A DNA stretch of 64,000 nt, from positions 1-64,000 of the forward strand of contig NZ_WNKZ01000012.1 in assembly GCF_009720835.1 (NCBI RefSeq), given 5' to 3'. The notes under the pieces were generated by a model that did not search any database, was not told the origin of the DNA, and worked only from the letters and a program-made list of their open reading frames with translations. Both the position numbers and the translations under genes were made by a program. Every line of letters begins with the position of its first letter. Positions within the stretch are counted from its first letter, which is position 1. Positions 8,155 through 16,031 of the stretch are shown piece by piece. The DNA is from Pseudoduganella buxea. GTDB taxonomy: Bacteria; Pseudomonadota; Gammaproteobacteria; Burkholderiales; Burkholderiaceae_D.

Positions 8155-8571
8155 ATGTTGTTGTCTCAACGAGAACACGACGCGGCCAGGCGCCGCCGTT
8201 GCCGCCGCATCGGTTTGCTGGGCGGGTTGTCGCTGGCCTGCGCCGGCTTGCACGCCGCGCCCTACGTCTACCCGTTCAACACGATGACGGGGGCCGACGT
8301 CGTTGCCCGGCTCACCGTCGATCCCGTCACCGACAGCGATTTCCGTGAGCGCGACCGCGCCCATTACTATGTTGCCGGCATCAAGGATGCCACCCAGGGC
8401 AGCCTGTGGTGCTTCCGGCGCGCGCTGCTGCCGCATGAGTTGAATACGGAAGTGGCCCATGCGCTCAAGCAGCGCCATTCGGCCGCGGCCTTGAAGGCCA
8501 ACGCCGCACCCCTGGTGCTCGACGAGTTGCGCCGGCGCTACCCCTGCGACGGGGCCGGGGCGGCACGATGA
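8155..8571 (+). CDS. tai4: Rap1a/Tai-family immunity protein, cognate to Tae4
   Basis: The 138-residue protein has an arginine-rich N-terminus, a hydrophobic stretch (IGLLGGLSLACAGLHA) and a likely cleavage after HAA, so it would reach the periplasm, where Tae4 acts. The mature part follows the Rap1a/Tai4 pattern: YYVAGIKDATQGSLWC, then a helical segment ending NAAPLVLDELRRRYPC, with two cysteines that could pair. It overlaps tae4 by 4 nt (ATGA), so immunity is made first and the toxin is coupled to it. This neighbour relationship makes the call much firmer than the sequence alone. Confidence 0.8.
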   Translation: MLLSQREHDAARRRRCRRIGLLGGLSLACAGLHAAPYVYPFNTMTGADVVARLTVDPVTDSDFRERDRAHYYVAGIKDATQGSLWCFRRALLPHELNTEVAHALKQRHSAAALKANAAPLVLDELRRRYPCDGAGAAR

Positions 8572-9077
8572 GCGGCCGTGCCGGCGCCAAGGGCAAGCGG
8601 CCGTCGTTCGCCGCGCTGCGCCAGGCCTATCCCACCACGAACGCGGTGTCGCGCGTCCAGCTGTTCCAGGAATTGGGCATCGAATCGCTGATCGGCGACA
8701 TCAAGTACGAGAACACCTGTGGCATCCGGATGAGCTATGCGCTGACGAAAGCGGGGGCAGCGCTGACCCGTGGCGGGCTGCGCATCAACAAGGGGCCGTT
8801 CCAGGGCAGTCGCATCGAGCCGAGCATGCGCAAGCTGGCCGAACACCTGGCCGAGCTGTGGGGGCCGCCGCAGAAGTTCGATTCGAATGCCAAGGCAACG
8901 CAAGAGCTGACCTTGCAGCAAGGCGTGGTGGCCTTCTTCTTCGGCGAATTCCTGCCGCTGGTGGGCGCCCAGGGCCATATCGACCTGCTGCTGCCCCGCT
9001 GGCCCGGCTTCGAGGAGTGCGTCGGCAGCTGCAATTTCGGCCGCGACAACAAGGTCTGGTTCTGGCCGCTGCCATGA
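8568..9077 (+). CDS. tae4: T6SS amidase effector Tae4
   Basis: Tae4 enzymes are NlpC/P60-like peptidoglycan amidases injected into the periplasm of rivals, where they cut the peptide cross-bridge. The 169-residue product has the expected size and the motif ENTCGIRMSYAL with catalytic Cys51, then GAQGHIDLL with His137 and Asp139. Cys151 and Cys155 are placed like the stabilising disulfide seen in studied Tae4 proteins. There is no signal peptide, as expected for a delivered effector. Translation is coupled to the immunity gene by ATGA. Confidence 0.88.
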   Translation: MSGRAGAKGKRPSFAALRQAYPTTNAVSRVQLFQELGIESLIGDIKYENTCGIRMSYALTKAGAALTRGGLRINKGPFQGSRIEPSMRKLAEHLAELWGPPQKFDSNAKATQELTLQQGVVAFFFGEFLPLVGAQGHIDLLLPRWPGFEECVGSCNFGRDNKVWFWPLP

Positions 9078-9105
9078 GCGCCCCATGCCGACAACGAAAG
9101 ACATA

Positions 9106-9582
9106 ATGAACGATGACGCAGCCGTACTGATCGAGGTCTTCGTGGCCATGCGCGAACACGGCCCCGTGCGCGAGCAGCTGCCGGCCCGCAGCCTGGGCGA
9201 CAACCGTTACGAGCTGCTGGCGTCGCCAGGCCTGGCGCTGAATCTCGCACGCGGCGACGTCGTCGAGCTTTGCGACCCGCACGCACCGGCCACGGTACTC
9301 CAGCGCGGTGGCAATTTCTGCATCCAGGTGTACGCCGACGCACTGGCGCCGCAGGACGTGGCGGCGCTCGAGGCACAGGTCGCCAAGCAGTTGCACGGGT
9401 CGCTCGACGGCAGGTACCAGGGCAACCTGGCGCTGACGGTGCCGGCCAGTGCCGGCATGGACGGCATCTGCCAGGTCTTCGATGCATTTACCGCGTCGAC
9501 GGGCGTGCAATGGTACTTTGCAAATATCTACCGGAACATCGACGACCCCGGCGACGAAACCCTGCTCGACTGGTGGCAGTAA
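9106..9582 (+). CDS. DUF4265-like protein
   Basis: The 158-residue acidic cytoplasmic protein has the run YELLASPGLALNLARGDVVE followed by VLQRGGNFCIQVY, as in DUF4265 proteins, and ends in WYFANIYRN and LLDWWQ. An alternative ATG at 9085 adds seven residues; neither start has a strong ribosome site. It follows tae4 by 28 bp in the same direction and is probably co-transcribed. Function is unknown, but related proteins are often found with polymorphic toxins and may be accessory or orphan immunity proteins. The family call is tentative. Confidence 0.5.
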   Translation: MNDDAAVLIEVFVAMREHGPVREQLPARSLGDNRYELLASPGLALNLARGDVVELCDPHAPATVLQRGGNFCIQVYADALAPQDVAALEAQVAKQLHGSLDGRYQGNLALTVPASAGMDGICQVFDAFTASTGVQWYFANIYRNIDDPGDETLLDWWQ

Positions 9583-9627
9583 CGGGGCGTGCCCTCAACC
9601 TTTGGCCATGCCTGCCGTTAAGGCAAC

Positions 9628-11109
9628 ATGAGCTCCGTCGCCGCCCTGCCAACCATCGCCTCCGCTGCGCGCACCACGCCGTGGGCGACCAGCCGCGCCA
9701 CCGCAAGCGAGGCCGGCGCCCCGGCGCCATCGGCCGTCGTTTCCCTCAGTGCGGCAGCGCTGGCGGCTGCCGAGGCCGATACCGGCGTGGCGCCGCTGTC
9801 CGCGTCGGTTCGCTTCCGTGACGTCGGCGCCACGGTGCTGGCCGCCCTGAAGGCAGGCGCCACCGTGCCGCTGGCGCAGCAGGTCCTGCCGAAGGATGTC
9901 GAGCACCGCTTCACATTGAGCGTCGTCACGGCCGGTGGCACGAAGGTCGACCTGGCGCTGGCCAGCCGCGACGACGGCCTGATCGTCCAGCTCAGTGCCG
10001 ATGCCACATTGCGCGACGACGAGCGGCAGGCCCTGGCCGCCCTGGCCGATGGCTTCCAGGCCGCCATCGACGGCATGACGCAGGAGCCGCCCCGGCTCCG
10101 GCTGGGCGAACTGGCCGGCCTGGGTGGCGGCCTGCTGCAGTCCGTCGACCTGCAGGCCATGGTGACGTTGCCGACGACGCCGCCGGCCACGCAGACGCTG
10201 GCGTTTCACGCCGATGCGGGGCAGCGCAGCGTGCAGGCCGATGGCCCGTCCGGCAAGCTGGACGTGCGCGTCGACACGAGCATGGTAGACAGCCTCGGCA
10301 CCCGGCAGCAGCAGTCGGCCGCCATCGACAGCTACCTGAAACAGGTCGACCAGGCCGCCGCGCGCGGCCATGGCGATGCGCAACTGACCACCTTGTTCAA
10401 GGATGCCTTTTCCGACCTGAGCCGCACCGCCAGCCGCGACGGTCCCGCCGCGCCGGGAACGACATCGTCCGGCAAGGCCTGGCCGCTGGCGAAGGAAGAG
10501 CATGCCGTGCTGACGGGGCTGGCCGATTTCAGCGCCAGCATGACGCAGGCGCCCCAGTGGAACAACCCGGTGCGCACCAACGAAGTCACGGCCTTCCAGT
10601 ACGAGCTGTCGCAGCAGACCGAACGTGGCGGCGACTCGCGCGCCAACCGCAGCCTGACGCAAACCCAGCAGGCGCGTCTGACGGCCCGGTTCCACCAGCC
10701 GCTGCAGGAAGGCACGCCGCTCGCCTTCGACTATTCGGCCGAATCGCAGAACTATACCTATCACCAGATCGACGACACGGCGCGCAGCGATGTCAAGCTC
10801 GGCTACCGGGACGGGCGGCTGCGCGAGGCCACGCTGGCGCAGTCCGTCAGCCAGTCCGAACGCGTCCAGCAATATGTGCTGGGCCGGATGGTGTCCGACC
10901 ACACCATGCCCGCCGAGCAGCACCTGGTGCGCGACCTGGTGGCGGCACTGGCGCCTTACCAGCCGGGGCAGGACGCTGCCGGGCGTGACGACAGCCGCGA
11001 AGTCCGCGAGGAACGCCGCCAGCAGTCGCTCGACGCGCTGGGCCAGCATATGGTGCTGCTGGGCGACAGCGTGGCGCTGGCGGCCCGGAATACGGCGTTA
11101 GGAGTGTAG
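9628..11109 (+). CDS. Unrecognised 493-residue alanine-rich protein
   Basis: I do not recognise this protein. It has no signal peptide or membrane segment. The first 60 residues are rich in Ala, Ser and Pro and look disordered. A folded part from about 65 to 165 (FRDVGATVLAALKAGATVPL, then HRFTLSVVTAGGTKVDLALA) is followed by a long helical region with many Gln and Asp residues (IDSYLKQVDQAAARGHGDAQ). The C-terminus contains YTYHQIDDTARSDVKLGYRD and ends with helical segments. It follows the T6SS amidase pair by 45 bp after the DUF4265 gene, so a secretion-linked role is possible but not shown. Codon usage matches its neighbours. Confidence 0.6.
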   Translation: MSSVAALPTIASAARTTPWATSRATASEAGAPAPSAVVSLSAAALAAAEADTGVAPLSASVRFRDVGATVLAALKAGATVPLAQQVLPKDVEHRFTLSVVTAGGTKVDLALASRDDGLIVQLSADATLRDDERQALAALADGFQAAIDGMTQEPPRLRLGELAGLGGGLLQSVDLQAMVTLPTTPPATQTLAFHADAGQRSVQADGPSGKLDVRVDTSMVDSLGTRQQQSAAIDSYLKQVDQAAARGHGDAQLTTLFKDAFSDLSRTASRDGPAAPGTTSSGKAWPLAKEEHAVLTGLADFSASMTQAPQWNNPVRTNEVTAFQYELSQQTERGGDSRANRSLTQTQQARLTARFHQPLQEGTPLAFDYSAESQNYTYHQIDDTARSDVKLGYRDGRLREATLAQSVSQSERVQQYVLGRMVSDHTMPAEQHLVRDLVAALAPYQPGQDAAGRDDSREVREERRQQSLDALGQHMVLLGDSVALAARNTALGV

Positions 11110-11145
11110 TTGATAACGCCATGCCGCAAGTCGGGAAGCCAGGCA

Positions 11146-12072
11146 TCAACTCCCGGCTGACTCGTCGCGTGCCAGCGGCGCATGCCGCGCCATCAATTCC
11201 TCGATCCACGCGATAAACACGCGCAGCTTCTTGCTCATGTGCCGGTTCGGCGGATAGGCGATCGACAGCGGCATCGGATCGATGCGCCATCCTTCGAACA
11301 GGGGCACCAGCGCGCCGCTGGCCACGTGGCTGCGGCTCATATAATCCGGCAGCCACAGCGCGCCCAGCCCGGCAAGGCCGGCGGCCAGGTAGGCGTTGCC
11401 GTCGTCGATGGCCAGCACGTGGCGCGCCTGCAGCGTCACCCGTTCGTCGCCCTTGTGCAGGGCATAGGGAAAATCGCGGCCCGACCAGCGGAACTTGACG
11501 ATGCGGTGCGGCGGCGCTTCCAGCTCGGCCGGGTGCAGCGGAGTGCCGGCTTGCTGCAGATATGCCGGAGCCGCATACACGCCAAGGCGCAGCTCGCCCA
11601 CGCGGCGCGCGACCAGCGACGGGTCCGTGATGACGCCACCCCGCAGCACGCAGTCCACCTTGTCGCCGATCAGGTCGACCTTGCGGTCGCTCGCGCCCAT
11701 GTCGAACTGGATGTCGGGATAGCGGGCCAGGAATTGCGGCAGTGCCGGCACCAGGATCAGCGTCGCAAACGGGCTGGGCACATCCACCCGCAGCTCGCCC
11801 TGGGGCAGCGAGGCCGCACCCGGCAGGCCCGCCTCCACCTCGTCCAGCTCGGCCAGCAGGCGCACGATGCGCTCGTAGTAGGCGGCGCCGTCGGCCGTCA
11901 CGTTCACCTTGCGTGTGGTCCGGTTCAGCAACTTCACGCGCAGGCGCGCCTCCAGCTGCTGCACCAGTTGCGTGATGGTGGCCCGGCTGATGTGGAGCGT
12001 TGCCGCCGCCCTGGTAAAACTGCCCGCTTCGACCACCCGCACGAACGCCCACATGGCGTCGAGTCTGTCCAT
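11146..12072 (-). CDS. LysR-family transcriptional regulator
   Basis: The 308-residue protein has the N-terminal winged HTH (MDRLDAMWAFVRVVEAGSFT, then LHISRATITQLVQQLEARL) and a C-terminal substrate-binding domain with the usual FDMGASDRKVDLIGDKVDCV block. The start at 12072 has GGAGGAACC in front of it. It is divergent from ridA, and the shared 129-bp spacer contains an inverted repeat of LysR type (12087-12105). Control of ridA and of itself is therefore likely. The effector molecule is unknown. Confidence 0.9.
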   Translation of the reverse strand: MDRLDAMWAFVRVVEAGSFTRAAATLHISRATITQLVQQLEARLRVKLLNRTTRKVNVTADGAAYYERIVRLLAELDEVEAGLPGAASLPQGELRVDVPSPFATLILVPALPQFLARYPDIQFDMGASDRKVDLIGDKVDCVLRGGVITDPSLVARRVGELRLGVYAAPAYLQQAGTPLHPAELEAPPHRIVKFRWSGRDFPYALHKGDERVTLQARHVLAIDDGNAYLAAGLAGLGALWLPDYMSRSHVASGALVPLFEGWRIDPMPLSIAYPPNRHMSKKLRVFIAWIEELMARHAPLARDESAGS

Positions 12073-12086
12073 GGTTCCTCCCCGAT

Positions 12087-12105
12087 TGTTTGGATTATAC
12101 AAACA
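12087..12105. promoter_or_regulatory. LysR-type operator in the lysR/ridA spacer
   Basis: TGTTTG-N7-CAAACA is a perfect 6-bp inverted repeat with the T-N11-A arrangement favoured by LysR regulators. It lies 15 bp upstream of the lysR start and 97 bp upstream of ridA, and the spacer between the arms contains GATTATA, which may be part of a -10 element. Confidence 0.6.
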
Positions 12106-12201
12106 GTCTTGGCGGCACTTGCCTGTTTATCCGTTACGGTCCCGTCGCTATAGTGGCCAAGTATCGCGCTCATGTGGGCGCGGCAATCCAAGGAGCACAC
12201 C

Positions 12202-12594
12202 ATGACCGTACGCGACGTCGTCTTCCCGCCGGGGCGCCAGGCCCTGTATGAAAAAAACCGCTATTCGCCCGCCGTGCGGGCCAATGGCCTGCTGTTCGTG
12301 TCCGGCCAGGTGGGCAGCCGCGAGGACGGTTCGCCCGAACCCGAGCTGGCAGCGCAGGTGCGGCGCGCCTTCGACAACCTGAACGCCGTGCTGGGCGCGG
12401 CCGGCTGCACCTTCGCCGACGTGCAGGACGTCACCGTCTTCATGGTCGACCCGGAAGCGATCTTCGAACAGGTATGGCCCGTGGTGCAGGAGTACTGGGG
12501 CACGGCCCCTTATCCGAGCGTGACGGCGGTCGGCGTCACGTGGCTGTATGGCTTCCAGTTCGAGATCAAGGTGATTGCGAAGTTACCCGGCTAG
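12202..12594 (+). CDS. RidA-like (YjgF/YER057c/UK114) protein lacking the catalytic arginine
   Basis: The 130-residue protein has the RidA fold signatures GLLFVSGQVGSREDGSPEPE, AFDNLNAVLGAAGCTFADVQ and FEIKVIA. RidA trimers hydrolyse reactive enamine/imine intermediates using an arginine in the segment P-A-R-S/T near the C-terminus. Here the matching segment is YPSVTAVGV, with Val in place of Arg, so the classic deaminase chemistry is unlikely. It more likely belongs to one of the non-RidA Rid subfamilies. ATG at 12202 has AGGAG seven bases upstream. It is divergently paired with a lysR gene. Confidence 0.85.
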   Translation: MTVRDVVFPPGRQALYEKNRYSPAVRANGLLFVSGQVGSREDGSPEPELAAQVRRAFDNLNAVLGAAGCTFADVQDVTVFMVDPEAIFEQVWPVVQEYWGTAPYPSVTAVGVTWLYGFQFEIKVIAKLPG

Positions 12595-12759
12595 GGAAGC
12601 GCTGATTTATTGCTGGTGGATGAGATTCGTCTTGAAAAACGTGTCCAGCAAGACGCAAATGCCCTGTCATACCGGGGTATGGCGGGGCATTTGTGGCGCA
12701 GCTGGGCGCGTTTTCTCAGGGCGAAGATCGCCGCCATGAACAAATCAGCGGTTCCCTAG
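12591..12759. mobile_element. MITE-like non-coding derivative of an IS5-type element, flanked by CTAG
   Basis: A segment of about 161 bp (12595-12755) is bounded by CTAG at 12591-12594 and 12756-12759. The ends are imperfect inverted repeats: GGGAAGCGCTGATTTATTG reading in from the left and GGGAACCGCTGATTTGTTC from the right. Inside is a second inverted pair, AAATGCCCTGTCATACC against GGTATGGCGGGGCATTT, able to form a hairpin. IS5-family elements duplicate short CTAG-like targets and have GGGAA-type ends. There is no transposase frame. The flanking CTAG bases also contain the stop codons of ridA and of the DUF6708 gene on the other side. Confidence 0.65.
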
Positions 12760-13793
12760 GCCTTCGCCCCCGCGACGCTGGTGAAGCGCACGCCGGCCGC
12801 TTCGGCGGCTTCGGGATACACGGCAATGCGGTTGCCGTCCGCGTCGCCGGCGATGGCATATGGGTCGCCCGTCTCGACAGCGCAGGCGGCCTCGACATGG
12901 TCCGGCCATCGGGGGATTTTGCTGGTACGCATGGCGAGGATACGGAACAGGCTGACCACGAGCAGGATCGGTGAGAGCATCAGCAGGAAAGGCCGTTGTG
13001 CGCCGTTGAAATTGACGAACACGCGGTGCATGCCGCCTTTGGCAGTTTCACGGCGGCCGTCGACGGGCATGCAGAACAGTATCTGGCGCGAGGCTTCGTC
13101 CGGTCCGTCCTCCATATAGCGGCGGATGAACTCCCAGTGCGCGCGGACGGTGTCACGGTCGCTATAGCGACGCGTGGCGGGATCGAGGTCCTCATGCGAC
13201 ATCAGGTCGCTGTGGCTCAAGGCGAAGGACTCGACGATGGTGAGCTTGTCGGGCGCCAGCACATGGCCTCGCACTTCCCATTGTTCGGCCACCTTGGCCA
13301 GCGTGAAAAATACTTCATCCCAAGGCACCTCGAGCACGGTGCCATTGGTTCGCCAGACATACACCATGCGGCTCTTGCGGTTGAAGCGCAGCGGATAGTG
13401 CGTGTAGGCGAACGATTCCCTGCGCAGGAAGGTGATGCAGCCCCAAAGAATCAAGCCATAAACCACCGCCATTCCGAGGCCATTGGCCAACATAAAGCCA
13501 GGCGTATCGACAGATGGCAAGAAACCAGCTGCTTCCAGAAGCCAGGATATTGCCAGGTAGCCTGCCGAGTGCGTGAAGACGAGCATTACAGCGACCGTGA
13601 TCAGCGAAACCGTACCTTTCCATCCAAACCATTTGTCCACGGATTCCAGATAGGTCGAGTTCATCGTGATGACCGACAACTGGTCTCGCGGCGCCACCGC
13701 CAACTGGCGCTTCTGATGCAACTGGTGGGCCTTTTCCTGGCCTGTCAGGGGGCGGTTGATCCGAAAGGGGACAACGATGCCGGAGAAGTCCAT
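12756..13793 (-). CDS. DUF6708 membrane protein, copy 1 of 3 (distal), putative immunity
   Basis: This 345-residue protein begins MDFSGIVVPFRINRPLTGQE. It has a transmembrane hairpin at roughly 60-88 and 100-123, a soluble domain with RFNRKSRMVYVWRTNGTVLE and a third hydrophobic segment near 268-290 (FLLMLSPILLVVSLFRILAM). It closely resembles the copy at 14988-16025 outside the hairpin. DUF6708 proteins are found beside T6SS effectors of the BTH_I2691/VasX type. An inner-membrane immunity protein against a membrane-active toxin would fit, but this is inferred. Its stop lies in the CTAG beside the MITE. Confidence 0.75.
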   Translation of the reverse strand: MDFSGIVVPFRINRPLTGQEKAHQLHQKRQLAVAPRDQLSVITMNSTYLESVDKWFGWKGTVSLITVAVMLVFTHSAGYLAISWLLEAAGFLPSVDTPGFMLANGLGMAVVYGLILWGCITFLRRESFAYTHYPLRFNRKSRMVYVWRTNGTVLEVPWDEVFFTLAKVAEQWEVRGHVLAPDKLTIVESFALSHSDLMSHEDLDPATRRYSDRDTVRAHWEFIRRYMEDGPDEASRQILFCMPVDGRRETAKGGMHRVFVNFNGAQRPFLLMLSPILLVVSLFRILAMRTSKIPRWPDHVEAACAVETGDPYAIAGDADGNRIAVYPEAAEAAGVRFTSVAGAKA

Positions 13794-13870
13794 GGTGTTC
13801 TGTTATCAGTAAAAGCGAGATCTCGGCGCGAGCGCACAGGCAAATCGGACTGCACGCGATCTGCCGGGCA

Positions 13871-14908
13871 TTATGCCTTCGCCCCAGTGACACTGGTGAA
13901 ACGCACGCCGGCCGCTTCGGCCGACTCAGGATACACGGCAATGCGGTTACCGTCCGCGTCGCCGGCGATGGCGTACGGGTCGCCCGGTTCCACAGCGCAG
14001 GCTGCCTCGACATGGTCCGGCCATTGGGGAATTTTGCTGGTACGCATGGCGAAGATGCGAAACAGGCTGACCAGCAGCAGGATCGGTGAGAGCATCAGCA
14101 GGAAGGGCCACGGCGCTCCACTAAAATTGGCGAGGATGCGATGCATGCCCCCCTTCGCGCTCTCACGGCGGCCATCGACTGGCATGCAGAACTGCACTTG
14201 GCGCGATACCTCGCTTGGCCCTTCTTCCATATAGCGGCGGATGAATTCCCAGTGTCCGCGGACGAAATCCTTGTCGCTGGAACGCAGCGTCGCCGGATTC
14301 AGGTCGTGAGAGGTGAGCAAATCGCTATAACTCAGGGCGAAGGTTTCCAGGATAGTAATGTTATCGGGGGCAAGTTTGTGTCCCCGCACTTCCCACTGCT
14401 CGACAACATTCGCAAGCGTAAAAAAAATATCGTCCCAAGGCATTTCGAGCACGGTGCCATCGGTTCGCCACACATATACTTTGCGGTTTTTCCGGTTGAA
14501 ACGCATCGGATAATGGGTATAGGCAAAGGATTCCCTGCGCAAGGATTTCCAGCATCCCCAGGAGATTAGAACGCATACAGCCACCATGCCCAGGCCATTG
14601 GCTAAAAGCACGTCAACATCTGCGGAGGAATGAAGAACACCCGCCGCCTCAAGCAGCCATAATGCAGACATAAGGCCCGTCGAACCTGAAAATAGCAACA
14701 TGATTGAGACTACGATTAATGAAACCGTACCTTTCCAGCTAAACCATTTATCTACAGATTCCAGGTATGTCGAATTTAATTTTATTACCGACAATTGATA
14801 CCGCGGCGTCAGCTCCAGCCGACGTTTTTGATGAAGTTGGTGTGCCCGTTCTTGCTCCGTCAGCGGCCGGTTGATCAGAAAGGGGACGACGATGCCGGAG
14901 AAGTCCAT
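13871..14908 (-). CDS. DUF6708 membrane protein, copy 2 of 3 (middle), putative immunity
   Basis: This copy has the same length (345) and layout as its neighbours but is the most diverged: it has SWKGTVSLIVVSIMLLFSGS in the first membrane segment and LGMVAVCVLISWGCWKSLRR in the second, and LAPDNITILETFALSYSDLL in the soluble domain. Conserved parts include RRYMEEGPSEVSRQ and CMPVDGRRESAKGGMHR. The DNA of residues 60-200 is visibly more AT-rich than in the other two copies, which suggests an older duplicate or recombination with another allele. The 77-bp spacer after it resembles the spacer before it. Confidence 0.75.
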   Translation of the reverse strand: MDFSGIVVPFLINRPLTEQERAHQLHQKRRLELTPRYQLSVIKLNSTYLESVDKWFSWKGTVSLIVVSIMLLFSGSTGLMSALWLLEAAGVLHSSADVDVLLANGLGMVAVCVLISWGCWKSLRRESFAYTHYPMRFNRKNRKVYVWRTDGTVLEMPWDDIFFTLANVVEQWEVRGHKLAPDNITILETFALSYSDLLTSHDLNPATLRSSDKDFVRGHWEFIRRYMEEGPSEVSRQVQFCMPVDGRRESAKGGMHRILANFSGAPWPFLLMLSPILLLVSLFRIFAMRTSKIPQWPDHVEAACAVEPGDPYAIAGDADGNRIAVYPESAEAAGVRFTSVTGAKA

Positions 14909-14987
14909 GGAGTCCTGTTGTCAGTAGAAGCGAGACGGCGGCGCGAGCGAATAGAAAAAAATCGGCTTGCAGGCGATTTGCCTGGCA

Positions 14988-16025
14988 TCAGGCCTTCGAC
15001 CCCGTGACGCTGGTAAGTCGCACGCTGGCCGCTTCGGCGGCTTCCGGATACACGGCGATGCGGTCGCCGGCCGCGTCGCCGGCGATGGCATATGGATCGC
15101 CCGCTTCGACAGCGCAGGCTGCCTCGACATGGTCCGGCCATTGGGGAATTTTGCTGGTACGCATGGCGAGGATACGGAACAGGCTGACCAGCAACAGGAT
15201 CGGTGACAGCATCAGCAGGAAGGGCCATGGCGCGCCGTTGAAATTGACGAACACGCGGTGCATACCGCCTTTGGCGGTTTCACGGCGGCCGTCGACGGGC
15301 ATGCAGAACAGTATCTGGCGCGAGGCTTCTTCCGGTCCGTCTTCCATGTAGCGGCGGATAAATTCCCAGTGCGCGCGGACCGTGTCACGGTCGCTATAGC
15401 GACGCGAGGCGGGATCGAGGTCCTCATGCGACATCAGGTCGCTGTGGCTCAATGCGAAGGACTCGACGATGGTGAGCTTGTCGGGCGCCAGCACATGGCC
15501 CCGTACTTCCCATTGTTCAACCACCTTGGCCAGCGTGAAGAACACGTCATCCCACGGCACCTCGAGCACGGTACCATTGGTGCGCCAGACGTACACCGTG
15601 CGGTTCTTGCGGTTGAAGCGCAGCGGATAGTGGGTGTAGGCGAACGATTCCCTGCGCAGGAAGGTGATGCAGCCCCAAAGAATCAGGCCATAGACCACCA
15701 ACGCTGCGAGCCCGTTGGCTAGCAAAACACCCGTTGCTAACGTAGTTTGCTTGATTCCAGCTGCCTGCAAAAGCCAAGTCGCAGCCATTTGGCCTACGGA
15801 ATGCGTAAAGATCAGCATCAGAGCCACGGTAATCAGCGAAACCGTACCCTTCCACCCAAACCATTTATCGACGGATTCCAGATAGGTCGAGTTCATCGCA
15901 ATCACTGACAGCTGGTCGCGCGGCGCCACCGCCAACCGGCGCTTCTGGTGTAATTGGTGGGCTTTTTCCTGGTCCGTCAGCGGGCGCTTGATGAGAAAGG
16001 GAACAATAATGCCGGAAAAATCCAT
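14988..16025 (-). CDS. DUF6708 membrane protein, copy 3 of 3 (effector-proximal), putative immunity
   Basis: This is the copy next to the VasX-like effector, starting 6 bp after its stop, so it is the best candidate for the cognate immunity protein. It has 345 residues with the same three hydrophobic segments. Compared by eye with copy 1 there are about 21 substitutions in the 47 residues spanning the membrane hairpin (68-114) but only about 8 in the next 150 residues. That pattern suggests the hairpin is the specificity-determining part. Confidence 0.75.
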   Translation of the reverse strand: MDFSGIIVPFLIKRPLTDQEKAHQLHQKRRLAVAPRDQLSVIAMNSTYLESVDKWFGWKGTVSLITVALMLIFTHSVGQMAATWLLQAAGIKQTTLATGVLLANGLAALVVYGLILWGCITFLRRESFAYTHYPLRFNRKNRTVYVWRTNGTVLEVPWDDVFFTLAKVVEQWEVRGHVLAPDKLTIVESFALSHSDLMSHEDLDPASRRYSDRDTVRAHWEFIRRYMEDGPEEASRQILFCMPVDGRRETAKGGMHRVFVNFNGAPWPFLLMLSPILLLVSLFRILAMRTSKIPQWPDHVEAACAVEAGDPYAIAGDAAGDRIAVYPEAAEAASVRLTSVTGSKA

Positions 16026-16031
16026 GAGGTT

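Larger units (their letters stand above)
12756..16025 (-). repeat. Tandem triplication of a 1.1-kb DUF6708 unit
   Basis: The three genes lie at near-constant intervals (1115 and 1117 bp between successive ends), and the two intergenic spacers are themselves similar: both contain AGCGAGA followed by GGCGCGAGCG, and TCAGTA just upstream. The unit that was duplicated therefore includes the spacer as well as the gene. Confidence 0.85.

Noticed and set aside
11094..11120. Inverted repeat GGCGTTA / TAACGCC between convergent genes as a terminator
   Set aside because: The stem is only 7 bp with a 13-nt loop and no T run on either side.
12693..12974. Plus-strand frame covering the MITE and the end of the DUF6708 gene
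   Set aside because: It crosses from the mobile element into the antisense of a real gene and has no ribosome site or known domain.
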